Shown one piece after another: positions 25,788 through 34,018 of a stretch of DNA of 49,022 nucleotides. The position numbers and the translations under genes are program-made. Location of the stretch: assembly GCA_031554215.1 (NCBI GenBank), contig JAVBKF010000171.1:1-49022 (forward strand). Direction: 5' to 3'. The DNA comes from JAVBKE01 sp031554215 (GTDB lineage: Bacteria; Bacillota; Bacilli; JARBTR01). The notes under the pieces were generated by a model. That model did no database searches, had not been told where the DNA came from, and was given only the letters and a program-made list of their open reading frames with translations. Within the stretch, counting starts at the first letter, position 1; every line of letters begins with the position of its first letter.

Positions 25788-25889
25788 CTTTACACTGAGT
25801 GGTGGTCATGCTACCCTGTGCGGGGAGTCATGCCTTTTCAAGGCTGACTTCTAGGCGGGGAGGCATGACCACAGAGGTTCAGTGTCAAG
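25788..25889. repeat. Nested stem-loop element inside the IS3-family copy
   Basis: Three nested stems: CTTTACACTGA (25788-25798) with TCAGTGTCAAG (25879-25889), one mismatch; GTGGTCATGC (25802-25811) with GCATGACCAC (25863-25872), perfect; and AGTCA-T-GCCTT (25826-25836) with AAGGC-TGACT (25840-25849), one bulge, loop TTC. GTCATG or its complement occurs four times in 25774-25869. It is next to the orfB stop and lacks a T run. Confidence 0.85.
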
Positions 25890-25891
25890 CC

Positions 25892-26728
25892 TCAAGCTGA
25901 TACATCAAGTTCTGGAACGAGCTCTTTGAATACCATTGGAGTCAAATATCGTAAGGACGAATGGATTCGGTCGTTGTTAAACCAATGAACATAATCTGCC
26001 AATGGCAGCTCTCATTCATTAAGTGTTTCAAAGCATTCTCCATACACAAATTCTGTTTTAATGATTTTGAAAGTTGCTTCCGCCACAGCGTTAGCGTGTG
26101 GGCATTCTTTCATTGAGAAAGATCTCTTAATCTTAAAAGTTTTTAATGTCTCTTCAATAAGATTGTTTTTGAATTCATTTCCACGATCTGTATGGACTAT
26201 TTGAATCTCACTCAGCTTTGTTTGTACCGTAGCGAAGGCACAAAGGGCAATGGCATCTTTGATTGCGCCAGCACTGTACACTATTATTTCTCTATTGAAA
26301 AGGTCAACGAGCACGCAAATATAGTGCCAAGCTAGTTCCTACTTTGACATAGGCCAAGTCGCTAACAACGACTTTCAGTTGTGGTTGCCCACCAAGTTTT
26401 CTTTTTACTAAATTAGCTGTTTAGATTCATTGCAGGGGCTTTTGTGTACTTTGTACTGTGCTAGTATCTTTTGAAACGAGTCCTTCTTGCGTCATTATTC
26501 GGCCAATACGTTGTCTGGAAATTCCGTAACCTTTCTTCAGTAGCGTTACCTTGATTTTGCGTGTGCCATAACTGATTCTGCTCGCCCTGAAAATGTCAAT
26601 GATTTCTGCTGTCAGAAGCCTTTCGTCTTTCTTTTGTTTTGCTTTATAGTAGTAGGTACTTCTGAATATTTCTAGGACTTTACACAATGCTGATACCGAG
26701 TATCTATCACAATTATTTCGTATGATAT
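25892..26728 (-). pseudogene. IS3-family transposase OrfB, broken
   Basis: Integrase-core (DDE) transposase of the IS150 group. Recognisable parts in order are the HTH-21-like N-terminus (STYYYKAKQKKDERLL, SYGTRKIKVTLLKKGYGISR), VVSDLAYVKVG with the first Asp, WHYICVLVDLFNREIIVYSAG, IVHTDRGNEFKN with the second Asp and NAVAEATFKIIKTEFV with the Glu, then WFNNDRIHSSLRYLTP. There are a stop and frame change near 26427, a frameshift near 26320 and a TGA after ETLNE (near 26012), so it is inactive although all three catalytic residues remain. Confidence 0.9.
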
Positions 26729-27023
26729 TTACTTTCGTCCCATGATCAGCGCTGCTTGCTTTAAAATGTCATTTTCCATAAGCAACTGTTTATTTTCTTT
26801 GCGTAATTTGATAAGCTCCAGAACTTTCCATTGTTCGATTATCCTTTTCTTTAAAGGAACCTGAATTGTTGGCTTGGGTTATCCACTTGTCCAGTGTTGA
26901 CGGTGTTAATTCGTACTGCCTGATCATGTCTGTCTTGCTATTTCCGCTCCCATGCAACTGCACCATCTGTTTCTTCAATTCCGTTGTAAATGGTCTTCTT
27001 AGTCTCTTGGTCATATTGTTCAT
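26729..27023 (-). pseudogene. IS3-family transposase OrfA, frameshifted
   Basis: Helix-turn-helix OrfA of the IS150 group: MTKRLRRPFTTELKKQMVQL, then YELTPSTLDKWI. A frameshift near 26820 diverts the frame; in the next frame the expected leucine-zipper end continues (LIKLRKENKQLLMENDILK, then ALIMGRK and a stop at 26729). Confidence 0.88.
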
Positions 27024-27305
27024 CCTCTTATCCTTCTATTTTACATGACCCTTATTTTTTTGTTCAGTTTATTGTAGCCGTACCATAAGTTCTGTAGAAG
27101 CGTAATTTTATAATTGTATGAGCGAGTATTTAGAGGAATATCATGATGAGATTATTCAATCAAGGAAAATTGTTTGTTTTATTTGGCAGAAGATCAACGC
27201 TGATGAACCCCAGATAACCATTTGGCGCAATCACTCGCAATACAAAAAACGAGATAGCGCCATTAAAGTAGCATTACCTCATTTATACACAGCTCATTTC
27301 GTTTT

Positions 27306-27803
27306 TCATTTTAAAGGATCAACAGGACAATATTTCTCTCTGAGTGCTTCCTCTACATGCTTTGGAACTAACTCCGATACATCGCCACAGAATTTAGCGA
27401 CCTCTTTCACAATAGATGAGCTCAGAAACGAATACTTATTCTTTGTCATAATAAAAAATGTTTCAATTTCTTCATCCAAAACACGATTCATTGATGTAAT
27501 TTGCATTTCATACTCAAAGTCGGAAACCGCACGCAAACCGCGAACAATGACGGCCGCATCTACCTTAGCAGCATAATCCACAAGAAGGCCATAGTAGCGA
27601 TCCACTTTTACATTCGTTAAATGTCCGATACTCTTTTCAATGAGTTTAGTCCGTTCGTCAACTGTAAATAACGGTTGCTTGCCTAAATTATCAAGTGATA
27701 CGACGTAGACTTCATCGAATATTTTTGCTGCTCTTTCAATAATATCCAAATGACCATTTGTAATTGGATCAAAGCTCCCTGGCACGACTGCAATTTTCCC
27801 CAT
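27306..27803 (-). CDS. coaD: Phosphopantetheine adenylyltransferase CoaD
   Basis: Penultimate step of coenzyme A synthesis: 4'-phosphopantetheine plus ATP to dephospho-CoA. The 165-residue product has the nucleotidyltransferase TNGH motif (15-18) within GSFDPITNGHLDII, the VRGLRAVSDFEYE segment and SFLSSSIVKEV near 125-135. The start MGKIAVVPGSFDP (ATG at 27803) is chosen because AGGGGG lies about 7 nt upstream; longer frames overlap the rsmD end. It follows rsmD on the same strand, the standard pair. The accessory island begins about 240 nt beyond its 3' end, separating it from ylbJ. Confidence 0.96.
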   Translation of the reverse strand: MGKIAVVPGSFDPITNGHLDIIERAAKIFDEVYVVSLDNLGKQPLFTVDERTKLIEKSIGHLTNVKVDRYYGLLVDYAAKVDAAVIVRGLRAVSDFEYEMQITSMNRVLDEEIETFFIMTKNKYSFLSSSIVKEVAKFCGDVSELVPKHVEEALREKYCPVDPLK

Positions 27804-27855
27804 TTCCATTCCCCCTACAACTTTATCAGTGGTCAACTTTTCTGGATAGCACCTA

Positions 27856-28410
27856 TTAACCCCGATAAAATGATAATCTAGTGATGCCGTACTTCGTTTG
27901 GCGAAACTGCTTAAATCGCTCGCCAATTTCGGCTGGCAATGTAGTCTCTTCACCATGTTCACAGATGATCAAGCAATCGCCGGCCAACAAGCCAGCCTCA
28001 GCTAGATGACTAACGATATCAGGTATTTTCGCTGCTATTTTATAAGGTGGATCAATTAATAGATAGTTGAACTTGCATCCAGTAGCTACCAGCGCCTGCG
28101 CGCAGCGTAGTGCGTCTAGCTTCATTATTTTCGCCTGTGCTGTCAACTGACAGAAATCTAGATTTTGCTGTAACATCCGCACCACTTGACGATCTTTCTC
28201 TACGAAATAGACCTTGTCCGCCCCTCGGCTTAGGGCTTCGATACCCAGACCTCCACTACCAGCAAATAAATCAAGCACAATGCCACCATCAAAATAAGGC
28301 CCAATAATATTAAAGAGCGATTCTTTCACCTTATCCGTTGTCGGTCTTGTGGTTAGGCCACTAACTGCCCGAAGCGGCATTCCCTTGCAAGTTCCCGAGA
28401 TTACTCTCAT
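27856..28410 (-). CDS. rsmD: 16S rRNA (guanine(966)-N(2))-methyltransferase RsmD (YlbH)
   Basis: SAM-dependent N2-methylation of G966 in 16S rRNA. The 184-residue length is normal. The Rossmann motif DLFAGSGGLGIEALSRG starts at Asp47, and the N6-adenine/N2-guanine methyltransferase motif DPPY is at 120-123. The family start MRVISGTCKG is at the ATG 28410, preceded by GGGGGGAAC. It is upstream of coaD with a 52-nt gap. Confidence 0.96.
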   Translation of the reverse strand: MRVISGTCKGMPLRAVSGLTTRPTTDKVKESLFNIIGPYFDGGIVLDLFAGSGGLGIEALSRGADKVYFVEKDRQVVRMLQQNLDFCQLTAQAKIMKLDALRCAQALVATGCKFNYLLIDPPYKIAAKIPDIVSHLAEAGLLAGDCLIICEHGEETTLPAEIGERFKQFRQTKYGITRLSFYRG

Positions 28411-28842
28411 ATCAGTTCCCCCCTATAACGCGCCAACAATTCACTTTCTAAATACTTACTACATCAAAAATACTGTAGCACACTGCGCTTGTTTCAGCAA
28501 TTCATAGAAGCAAAGTTTCTATAAAAACAAGCTCGCATGAAATGACTGCAACGAAAATTTATGTTAAAGATCTTTTTGAGAAAAAATTTTGATGGTAGTG
28601 AATATTTATCGTCAATTTGTCCATAATGATTCTACAACGGCATTCATGCTGTTGTGTGAGCAGGTAAAGCTATTCTCCCCAATGGCTTTATCATGTTTCT
28701 CCTCTCCCTTTTTCCTTCTGCTTGATACCGAATATCATTATTCGGTATCAAACCCAGAAGGTTATTAGTCTTTACATCTCCCCTAGAAAGCTTTCCATAC
28801 ACCAACTATTTCATCTAACCCTGGACTGTATCGATAAACAAT
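28411..28842. other. Long intergenic region between ylbG and rsmD
   Basis: No gene is supported. It has a hairpin CTTGTTT/AAACAAG (28488-28531) with an inner ATAGAA/TTCTAT stem, and the larger hairpin at 28714-28761. The remainder is AT-rich and presumably includes the rsmD-coaD promoter, which I could not pinpoint. Confidence 0.4.
28714..28761. repeat. Long two-part hairpin
   Basis: TTGATACCGAATA (28722-28734) pairs perfectly with TATTCGGTATCAA (28739-28751) across a TCAT loop, flanked by a second stem CCTTCTG (28714-28720) with CAGAAGG (28755-28761). No T run follows on either strand. Confidence 0.8.
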
Positions 28843-28872
28843 AAAAAAACACCAGCGCCAACGGCTGATGTT
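28843..28872 (-). terminator. Terminator after ylbG
   Basis: Minus-strand stem AACATCAGC with GCTGGTGTT (one G-T pair) followed by at least seven T (28843-28849); about 108 nt past the ylbG stop. Confidence 0.8.
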
Positions 28873-28979
28873 GTATTACGATACCTGAAAACACTTGTAT
28901 TATTCTAAGGCATACTTGCAATCACTTCATAAAATTTTGCACCATTTCTCACGACTCACCAAGAAGCCCGCAAATTACC

Positions 28980-29249
28980 CTAAGGTAAAATTTCTTCTCT
29001 CATTTCACTTTCCATCTTCTTACCCTCAAAAACTAGCTTGATTTCATGACGATGGGATGGCTCAACCATTTTGACCGAAGAAATCTTTTCAAGGTCAGCC
29101 GTCACTTGCTCGGCTTTTTCTTGGTCACAATAAATAACTGCATAGCGCAGGCGTCTGGAAATGTAATGGACATTGCCGTAACGATGAAGAGATTTAATAT
29201 TCTTTAACGAGTGAAGCCATACGATGAGTCCTTGTCTTTCAACAAACAT
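28980..29249 (-). CDS. ylbG: YlbG family protein (DUF2129)
   Basis: Small cytosolic protein of unknown function, conserved in Bacillales. The 89-residue product starts MFVERQGLIVWLHSLKN and continues HRYGNVHYISRRLRYAVIYC, closely matching B. subtilis YlbG (about 90 residues). The ATG at 29249 has GAGGT 5 nt upstream. It follows ylbF by 66 nt on the same strand. Confidence 0.93.
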   Translation of the reverse strand: MFVERQGLIVWLHSLKNIKSLHRYGNVHYISRRLRYAVIYCDQEKAEQVTADLEKISSVKMVEPSHRHEIKLVFEGKKMESEMREEILP

Positions 29250-29315
29250 GTTTTACCTCGACTAAATTGACATTATTAACTAGATTGTAGCACAATTCCA
29301 CCCGGTTGAATACTT

Positions 29316-29741
29316 TCAGCTTTTCCCTGTGATGTTGGCGCATTCTGCTACTTTGATCCCTTTATAACAAACTGAATCCTCATCAATTTCATATGCAATG
29401 GTTTGTCCGATTATACCGCTCAATTCACTGAGTAGCTCTTCTAACGCACGTTCCGCTTGCTTAAAATGTTTGACGACAGTTAATTGTTCCATTTCTTGCA
29501 AAGCCACGAATAATTTTTCTGACTCGATTTTGCGATCAGGATGGTACTTTCCATACCTGTCCACCTCAGCAAAAATGACTTTCTGCTGATTAAAAGTCCT
29601 AATCAATTGTTGGGCTCTCTCATCCTTTTGTAGTTGATCTAACCGCGTGAGATAACATTGTCCAACCTCAGAGGCGGTGATCAATTTCGCAATTGATTCT
29701 GCTTGATCCAGTATCGATACAATTTCAGAAGATGTATACAC
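29316..29741 (-). CDS. ylbF: YlbF/YmcA family protein (RicF-like)
   Basis: Helical protein of the Ric complex (RicA, RicF, RicT), which in B. subtilis promotes RNase Y-dependent mRNA processing and affects competence and sporulation. With the GTG start at 29741 (GAGGTGA 5 nt upstream) the product has 141 residues. The helical core including FNQQKVIFAEVDRYGKYHPD matches YlbF. The cysteine-rich C-terminal tail that, in B. subtilis RicF, helps bind an iron-sulfur cluster is absent: only two cysteines occur near the end (in SVCYKGIKVAEC) and no other frame restores the cluster. Confidence 0.88.
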   Translation of the reverse strand: MYTSSEIVSILDQAESIAKLITASEVGQCYLTRLDQLQKDERAQQLIRTFNQQKVIFAEVDRYGKYHPDRKIESEKLFVALQEMEQLTVVKHFKQAERALEELLSELSGIIGQTIAYEIDEDSVCYKGIKVAECANITGKS

Positions 29742-29750
29742 AGTAGTCAC

Positions 29751-30073
29751 CTCTGCGTTATTTTACCACATTCAGCTACTTTTCAAAAGTGTTGTTCTAA
29801 TTTGTTTGAGGCGATTCCTTGCCCCGGCCTCGTGAATTGACACTGAAAATGTAAATCCTATGTCAACAGATCCCTTATCTCCATAAGGATGAACATTTCT
29901 TCAAAGAACAACTGCATCTCGGCATCATCACGTTTGTTTATCTATCATTAGAACCTGCTACGGCGTAACACTGTTTTCAAAACAACATGCATCATATGTC
30001 CCAACAATTTTCCTCCACCAATGATCTGCGGACGCTAGGTACAATGGCTTCGGGAAAGAACCTGACCGCATTT
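29751..30073. other. Intergenic region between ylbF and ylbE
   Basis: About 320 bp with no supported gene. It should hold the promoter for ylbF-ylbG, which I could not assign with confidence. No repeats or notable structure apart from the terminator at its right end. Confidence 0.35.
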
Positions 30074-30117
30074 AAAGCAGTTACGAAAACAAGCGCGGCT
30101 TTGCAGGCAACTGCTTT
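30074..30117 (-). terminator. Weak terminator overlapping the ylbE stop
   Basis: Perfect 9-bp stem AAAGCAGTT (30074-30082) with AACTGCTTT (30109-30117), with a 26-nt loop and only a short T run (TTTAAAT) on the minus strand. Confidence 0.5.
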
Positions 30118-30346
30118 ATGCCGAGCCACGGAACATTGACAGCATCATCGAAGCGGCTTGAACACCATTTGAGAATTGATGGACTCGGTCAGGTATTGAC
30201 TTTCTAAAAAAGACCTTGCTTTCCGTCTGAAAATCAGAAATCAGACTTGGATTCCGCATCAGTTTCCGGTACCAAATTGGGTTTAATCGTAGGTAATTTA
30301 GCATATCTTTATCCGCTTCGATGTACGAATAGATATCTTGCCGCAA
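30116..30346 (-). CDS. ylbE: YlbE-like protein
   Basis: Short conserved Bacillales protein of unknown function, 76 residues. It contains the family-typical LNPIWYRKLMRNPSLI segment near 20-37 and a FFRKSIPDRVHQFS stretch. The start is a TTG at 30346 with GGGAGGGGAT about 5-8 nt upstream. Its position between ylbD and ylbF is the same as in B. subtilis, which carries much of the call because the protein is small. Confidence 0.82.
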   Translation of the reverse strand: MRQDIYSYIEADKDMLNYLRLNPIWYRKLMRNPSLISDFQTESKVFFRKSIPDRVHQFSNGVQAASMMLSMFRGSA

Positions 30347-30522
30347 TCGTATCCCCTCCCTGCACCACCCAGATGTCTCGATATTTTCCTAATCAATTGA
30401 TTACGCCGCCAGAGATTCCATGTTAATGTACCGCAGCGGTGTAGATAGTATTAACTTCTATGATGGCATGAATGGGTGAAAATCATACGAACCTTTCCAT
30501 CAAGGTTTATTGCAGGAATAGG

Positions 30523-30936
30523 CTAATCTTTTCGGAAAGCAAAAGGATGCGGACGTGATTGTTCTCCTGAGGAACTGCCTGAGCTATTCTTGTTTGAACC
30601 AGATTGGAATTGACCAATTAATCCCTGCACCGTTGCCAATGCGGAACTCAGATTATGCATCTGTGATTGTACTTGTGCCATATCCATCTTCTTTAAATAG
30701 CCTAGCACCTGGCCTAGAAAGTCCCCTTTTTCCTCGGAACTAGCTTCACTTGCCTTGACGGCAACTGGTTCCTCAGTGATTTCCTGCCACGATTCATGCG
30801 TTTCGCCGAGCATATGCCAATCCTCATATAATTCTTGCCAACTTCGTTTTCCTGATCGTACCTCTTGCACGATTGCCGGATTCCCTTGCACGAATTGTTT
30901 AAATAATTCTACGGAAGGGTGAAGATTTTTACTCAA
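30523..30936 (-). CDS. ylbD: YlbD-type spore coat protein
   Basis: Predicted spore-coat-associated protein (YlbD_coat family). With the TTG start at 30936 (GGTGGTG 6 nt upstream) it is 137 residues and begins MSKNLHPSVELFKQFV, as in YlbD. The SWQELYEDWHMLGE segment is conserved, and the C-terminal low-complexity Ser/Gly/Asn part ends in the typical FAFRKD. Its presence, with ylbJ and rsfA, shows a sporulating lineage. Confidence 0.88.
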   Translation of the reverse strand: MSKNLHPSVELFKQFVQGNPAIVQEVRSGKRSWQELYEDWHMLGETHESWQEITEEPVAVKASEASSEEKGDFLGQVLGYLKKMDMAQVQSQMHNLSSALATVQGLIGQFQSGSNKNSSGSSSGEQSRPHPFAFRKD

Positions 30937-31033
30937 ATGAAACACCACCCATCATTTTTTTATTCTAAAATAAATTATGAGCGAGTAGCGATAAGGTGCT
31001 TATTTCTCTCGTGAAAACACGCAGATGCCAACC

Positions 31034-32077
31034 TTATTTTTTAATAAAGTTTTGTGTATAATATTTCCCCTCAATCCCACTGCCAATCCAAGTAAAATCA
31101 GGATTTAGTAATGCCTCACGATGTTTGGGGCTATTTAACCAGCCCTCGACAACAGCTAAAGAATCTGTATAGCCCATTGCGATATTTTCAGCTGCGAGTC
31201 GGTACTCGATCTTTCCCGCCGCCATTCTATCCGCTAACGTCTTATCATCTAATGAAACGTGAGAAAAGTAATCGTTGTCAAACATGTCTTGACTATGAAG
31301 GCGTGACACTTGCGACACATCTGCCCTTTCTATCAGCGGTGTCAGATTTTTTTGCAGACGAATCGCATTTGTAATATCGACAACCTCTAGTTCATATCCA
31401 CGCTGAATCGCTTGTTTCTCTGTACGGGAAACAACTTTCGCGTGAGGCAATTCCCCTGTGTATGTAAATGGATAGAGTGCTAAATCCACTACCATTTGTT
31501 GGTCAATGAATCGTACAGCAGAGACTACACCAGCAATTTTATCAATATAAACGACCGCTAAATGGTTGCCTACTTCAACGAGCGGTTGCGTGCTGTAATC
31601 GGCTTCCTTTGGCTTTACACTGTATTTTTCACCGTTTAAATGAAACTGGATACTATCCTGAAAATCAATCAGCGTATTATACTGTCCAACTTGCTCACCA
31701 ATTCGGTAGGGGGAAACGTTCGCTGCCTCTCCTGCACCAACGACAGAGACAATTTTTCCAGCACGAATGGCAAATTGTCTGTAATTGGTCAGCTCTTGAT
31801 TGTATATCCACCAGTCAAAATGATATTCAGTTTGATCAACCCGTGCGGGCTCTCCGTATGTCTTTATCAAATCGTCAGCGTCTTTCCCCATCCATGATCC
31901 AAGCGCGGCTTCTCTCTGCTGACGCGGCAGAACCTCACCAATTGCCTTTGAGTCCGTTGATGATAATGATGGGGATACAGGTCGTAATGTCGGTTCATTC
32001 CAGAGCATTGATGGCACTGTTTTCAACAAAATTAGTCCAATTGTTACCAAAATCAATTTACGAATAAATTGCTTCAT
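31034..32077 (-). CDS. ylbC: YlbC: secreted or membrane-anchored CAP-domain protein
   Basis: The 347-residue protein has an N-terminal membrane segment (about 7-22), a CAP-associated N-terminal domain (about 50-190) and a C-terminal SCP/PR1/CAP domain (about 220-345). CAP signatures include DMFDNDYFSHVS, LAAENIAMGY and LNSPKHREALLNPDFTWIG; the two conserved His and Glu of the CAP cavity appear present. Function in Bacillus is unknown. The ATG at 32077 has an AGTGGTG site. It is divergent from the YugN-like gene; the CBS-pair gene ylbB that lies next to ylbC in B. subtilis is missing. Confidence 0.92.
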   Translation of the reverse strand: MKQFIRKLILVTIGLILLKTVPSMLWNEPTLRPVSPSLSSTDSKAIGEVLPRQQREAALGSWMGKDADDLIKTYGEPARVDQTEYHFDWWIYNQELTNYRQFAIRAGKIVSVVGAGEAANVSPYRIGEQVGQYNTLIDFQDSIQFHLNGEKYSVKPKEADYSTQPLVEVGNHLAVVYIDKIAGVVSAVRFIDQQMVVDLALYPFTYTGELPHAKVVSRTEKQAIQRGYELEVVDITNAIRLQKNLTPLIERADVSQVSRLHSQDMFDNDYFSHVSLDDKTLADRMAAGKIEYRLAAENIAMGYTDSLAVVEGWLNSPKHREALLNPDFTWIGSGIEGKYYTQNFIKK

Positions 32078-32193
32078 CTTGCACCACTTCCTATGCGACT
32101 CATGTGAGTGTTTATTAATTGCTAAACAGGCAACTATCCATTACTATTACTATGAAAGTACGAGCCGTTTCATAGCAGACTGGAGGCATTTAC

Positions 32194-32550
32194 GTGAAAT
32201 TTGAGAACACTGGCATTGATGAGATAGTGATGGATCTAAAGCGATTAGAAGAAATAATGGATTGTTACTACTTAACCCGCGGGGAACACTGGGATTATGA
32301 ACGGATTACCTTTGATCGTAAATTCATCGTCGACGACGTGACTTATTATTTGCGACTGCGCGCAACTTGTCAAACAGGTGACATCGGCAGTTCTCGTGCT
32401 GAGGTGAAGTTACTAGTTCCATTACTGGGACGTCATTACTATCCTCATGGCATAACATACGGTGATGAGGAAGTATTTCCAGCACCGCTCATTGAGAAGT
32501 GTCAGAAAATCGTTGATCAACTCGCTGATTCCTTGCTAAAGGTTGCCTGA
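32194..32550 (+). CDS. ylbA: YugN-like family protein (YlbA)
   Basis: Cytosolic protein of unknown function, 118 residues, from the YugN-like family. It starts with GTG at 32194, 8 nt after GGAGG. Typical text includes WDYERITFDRKF and TYYLRLRATC, ending with YPHGITYGDEEVFP. In B. subtilis ylbA lies between ctaG and ylbB; here a glycan cluster separates it from the cta genes. Confidence 0.85.
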   Translation: MKFENTGIDEIVMDLKRLEEIMDCYYLTRGEHWDYERITFDRKFIVDDVTYYLRLRATCQTGDIGSSRAEVKLLVPLLGRHYYPHGITYGDEEVFPAPLIEKCQKIVDQLADSLLKVA

Positions 32551-32767
32551 TGTTGTGTTGACACTTTACGATCAACACCTTCATTGAGATATCCAATTTC
32601 CAACGGGCGAACTAAGCGCCATTGGCGTTTAGTATAAGGAAACGCATGCTAACTTCAAAATATTTTGCTTTGTTGTTTAAGAATAAGCAAATAGAGCACA
32701 CGCACCTCTCAGACCACGCAGTACGGATTTTAATAATCAATCTAAATAGAATACCTTGAAAATAGAA
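32551..32767. other. Intergenic region before the glycan cluster
   Basis: Contains a GTGTTGA/TCAACAC hairpin near 32556-32578, just past the ylbA stop and without a T run. Nothing else is recognised. Confidence 0.35.
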
Positions 32768-32808
32768 AGACCTCTCAAATCGCTTTTGATAAGCTTTTTA
32801 AGAGGTTT
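32768..32808 (-). terminator. Terminator of the glycan cluster
   Basis: ACCTCT (32770-32775) pairs with AGAGGT (32801-32806) with further pairing within. It lies past the acyltransferase stop; T-rich sequence on both sides (TCTTTC and TTTTCTCTTT) would let it act for either strand. Confidence 0.5.
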
Positions 32809-32871
32809 TCTCTTTGCACTAGAATTGCAAGTAAACGTTTACCAGTTCAACCATCGTTCAGAAGTGGCTGA

Positions 32872-33966
32872 TTACACACCTCTGAGTCTTTCTTTTCGGG
32901 AGAACATGTCTGATATTTTATATTTCTTCAACTTCAAAGCATTCTTTTCTATGAGATGCCATGAGATGAATGAACAAACGATTGTGACCGGGAAGGCAAT
33001 CATGAAATTTTGCACAGCCGTCATCTCATTGTGGAACAGCTGAACAACGAGTTGTTGAATTGGGAAAGACGTGATATAAATCCCATAAGAAAAATCGCCA
33101 TACTTTGCGAAATTTGTGAATTTAGGTACTGGACCTAAACTGAGATAGAAAATTAAATACGAACCGAACACAGCGAAACTTTCGTCCATATAGCCATAAT
33201 ACGTCCCAATGGAGAGTAAAATGACTGCTACAATCGCATAGAGATGAGTGAGCGCAATTTTTTCACGATAGAGATAAAAGCAGGTCCCAGCAAAAAAGTA
33301 TAGTGCCAAGCGAATAAATTGAATATTGGTAAACCAATAACCGCCGCTATAATCTAAAAAAGACAGCACTAGAAACAAAGAAAACAGCAAAACCGAAACC
33401 GACTTATAACGGAGTAATTTCGTAACACCTAGACCCGCTATGATTAAATACATCACAAACTCGTACCAAAGTGTCCACAATGAACCATTGACCGCAAAAG
33501 GATAGACATTGTTAATAAACACGCCTGGTAAATCAAATATCGTATAGTAAAGTGTGATATTTTTTAAGTACCTGTACGTTTCGGGCCTTGAAAAATAATC
33601 CGCTGTACCAAGGCTAGTCACCACAGGTCCGAGGATAAAGACAGTGAAGAAAACAACAAAAATAAGTGCTGGAAAAATACGAAGAATACGTGCTTTAAGG
33701 AATTGCCACAGACTCTTTGCTCTAAGGAAGCTCATCGTAATTAAAAAACCACTAATTACAAAAAAGATATTAACCGCGAGCCCGCCAAACGTAACCTGAT
33801 GGGTTAAAGCTGCGAGCGGTTCATAACTCCCCGCGCCATTTGCCAAGAAACAAGCATGTGTAACCATCACAAGTGATGCCGCAAAAAAGCGAATAATATC
33901 AAAATTATTTTTTCTAGTTGACAGACTATCCGATAAAAGCAAGTTAGCCTTTCCTCCCTTTTCCAT
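32872..33966 (-). CDS. Acyltransferase 3 (OafA-like) membrane protein
   Basis: Predicted integral membrane O-acyltransferase that modifies surface glycans using an acyl donor from the cytosol. The 364-residue protein has about ten hydrophobic helices and the family start NNFDIIRFFAASLVMVTHA, with the conserved histidine of the first helix, followed by FFVISGFLIT near 65-80. The annotated ATG at 33966 lacks a ribosome binding site; a TTG at 33942, preceded by AAGGGAGG, is an alternative. It is the last gene of the minus-strand glycan cluster. Confidence 0.88.
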   Translation of the reverse strand: MEKGGKANLLLSDSLSTRKNNFDIIRFFAASLVMVTHACFLANGAGSYEPLAALTHQVTFGGLAVNIFFVISGFLITMSFLRAKSLWQFLKARILRIFPALIFVVFFTVFILGPVVTSLGTADYFSRPETYRYLKNITLYYTIFDLPGVFINNVYPFAVNGSLWTLWYEFVMYLIIAGLGVTKLLRYKSVSVLLFSLFLVLSFLDYSGGYWFTNIQFIRLALYFFAGTCFYLYREKIALTHLYAIVAVILLSIGTYYGYMDESFAVFGSYLIFYLSLGPVPKFTNFAKYGDFSYGIYITSFPIQQLVVQLFHNEMTAVQNFMIAFPVTIVCSFISWHLIEKNALKLKKYKISDMFSRKERLRGV

Positions 33967-34018
33967 GAAGAATGTAATAATCTTAACCTTACCATCCTTC
34001 TAGATTCCTACTTAATAG

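Larger units (their letters stand above)
25746..27066 (-). mobile_element. Degenerate IS3-family (IS150-group) insertion sequence
   Basis: About 1321 bp with imperfect terminal inverted repeats: TGAACAAAATGATTAAGGG at 25746-25764 on the plus strand and TGAACAAAAAAATAAGGG at 27066-27049 on the minus strand. Between them lie orfA and orfB on the minus strand, both broken. No clear target duplication is seen (ACGT on the left, GTTT on the right). About 146 nt between the orfB stop and the left-hand terminus is strongly structured. Confidence 0.8.

Noticed and set aside
25792..25885. Rho-independent terminator for the Hint-domain gene
   Set aside because: The stems are strong but no T run follows on the plus strand, and the element is within the IS.
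25788..25889. Integron attC site
   Set aside because: The imperfect palindrome is attC-like in length, but no integrase or cassette array is present, the core-site sequences are not evident, and it lies inside an IS3-family copy.
27118..27576. 152-codon plus-strand frame between the IS3 remnant and coaD
   Set aside because: More than half is antisense to coaD and no ribosome binding site precedes its ATG. The first 60 codons lie in the free gap, but nothing supports them.
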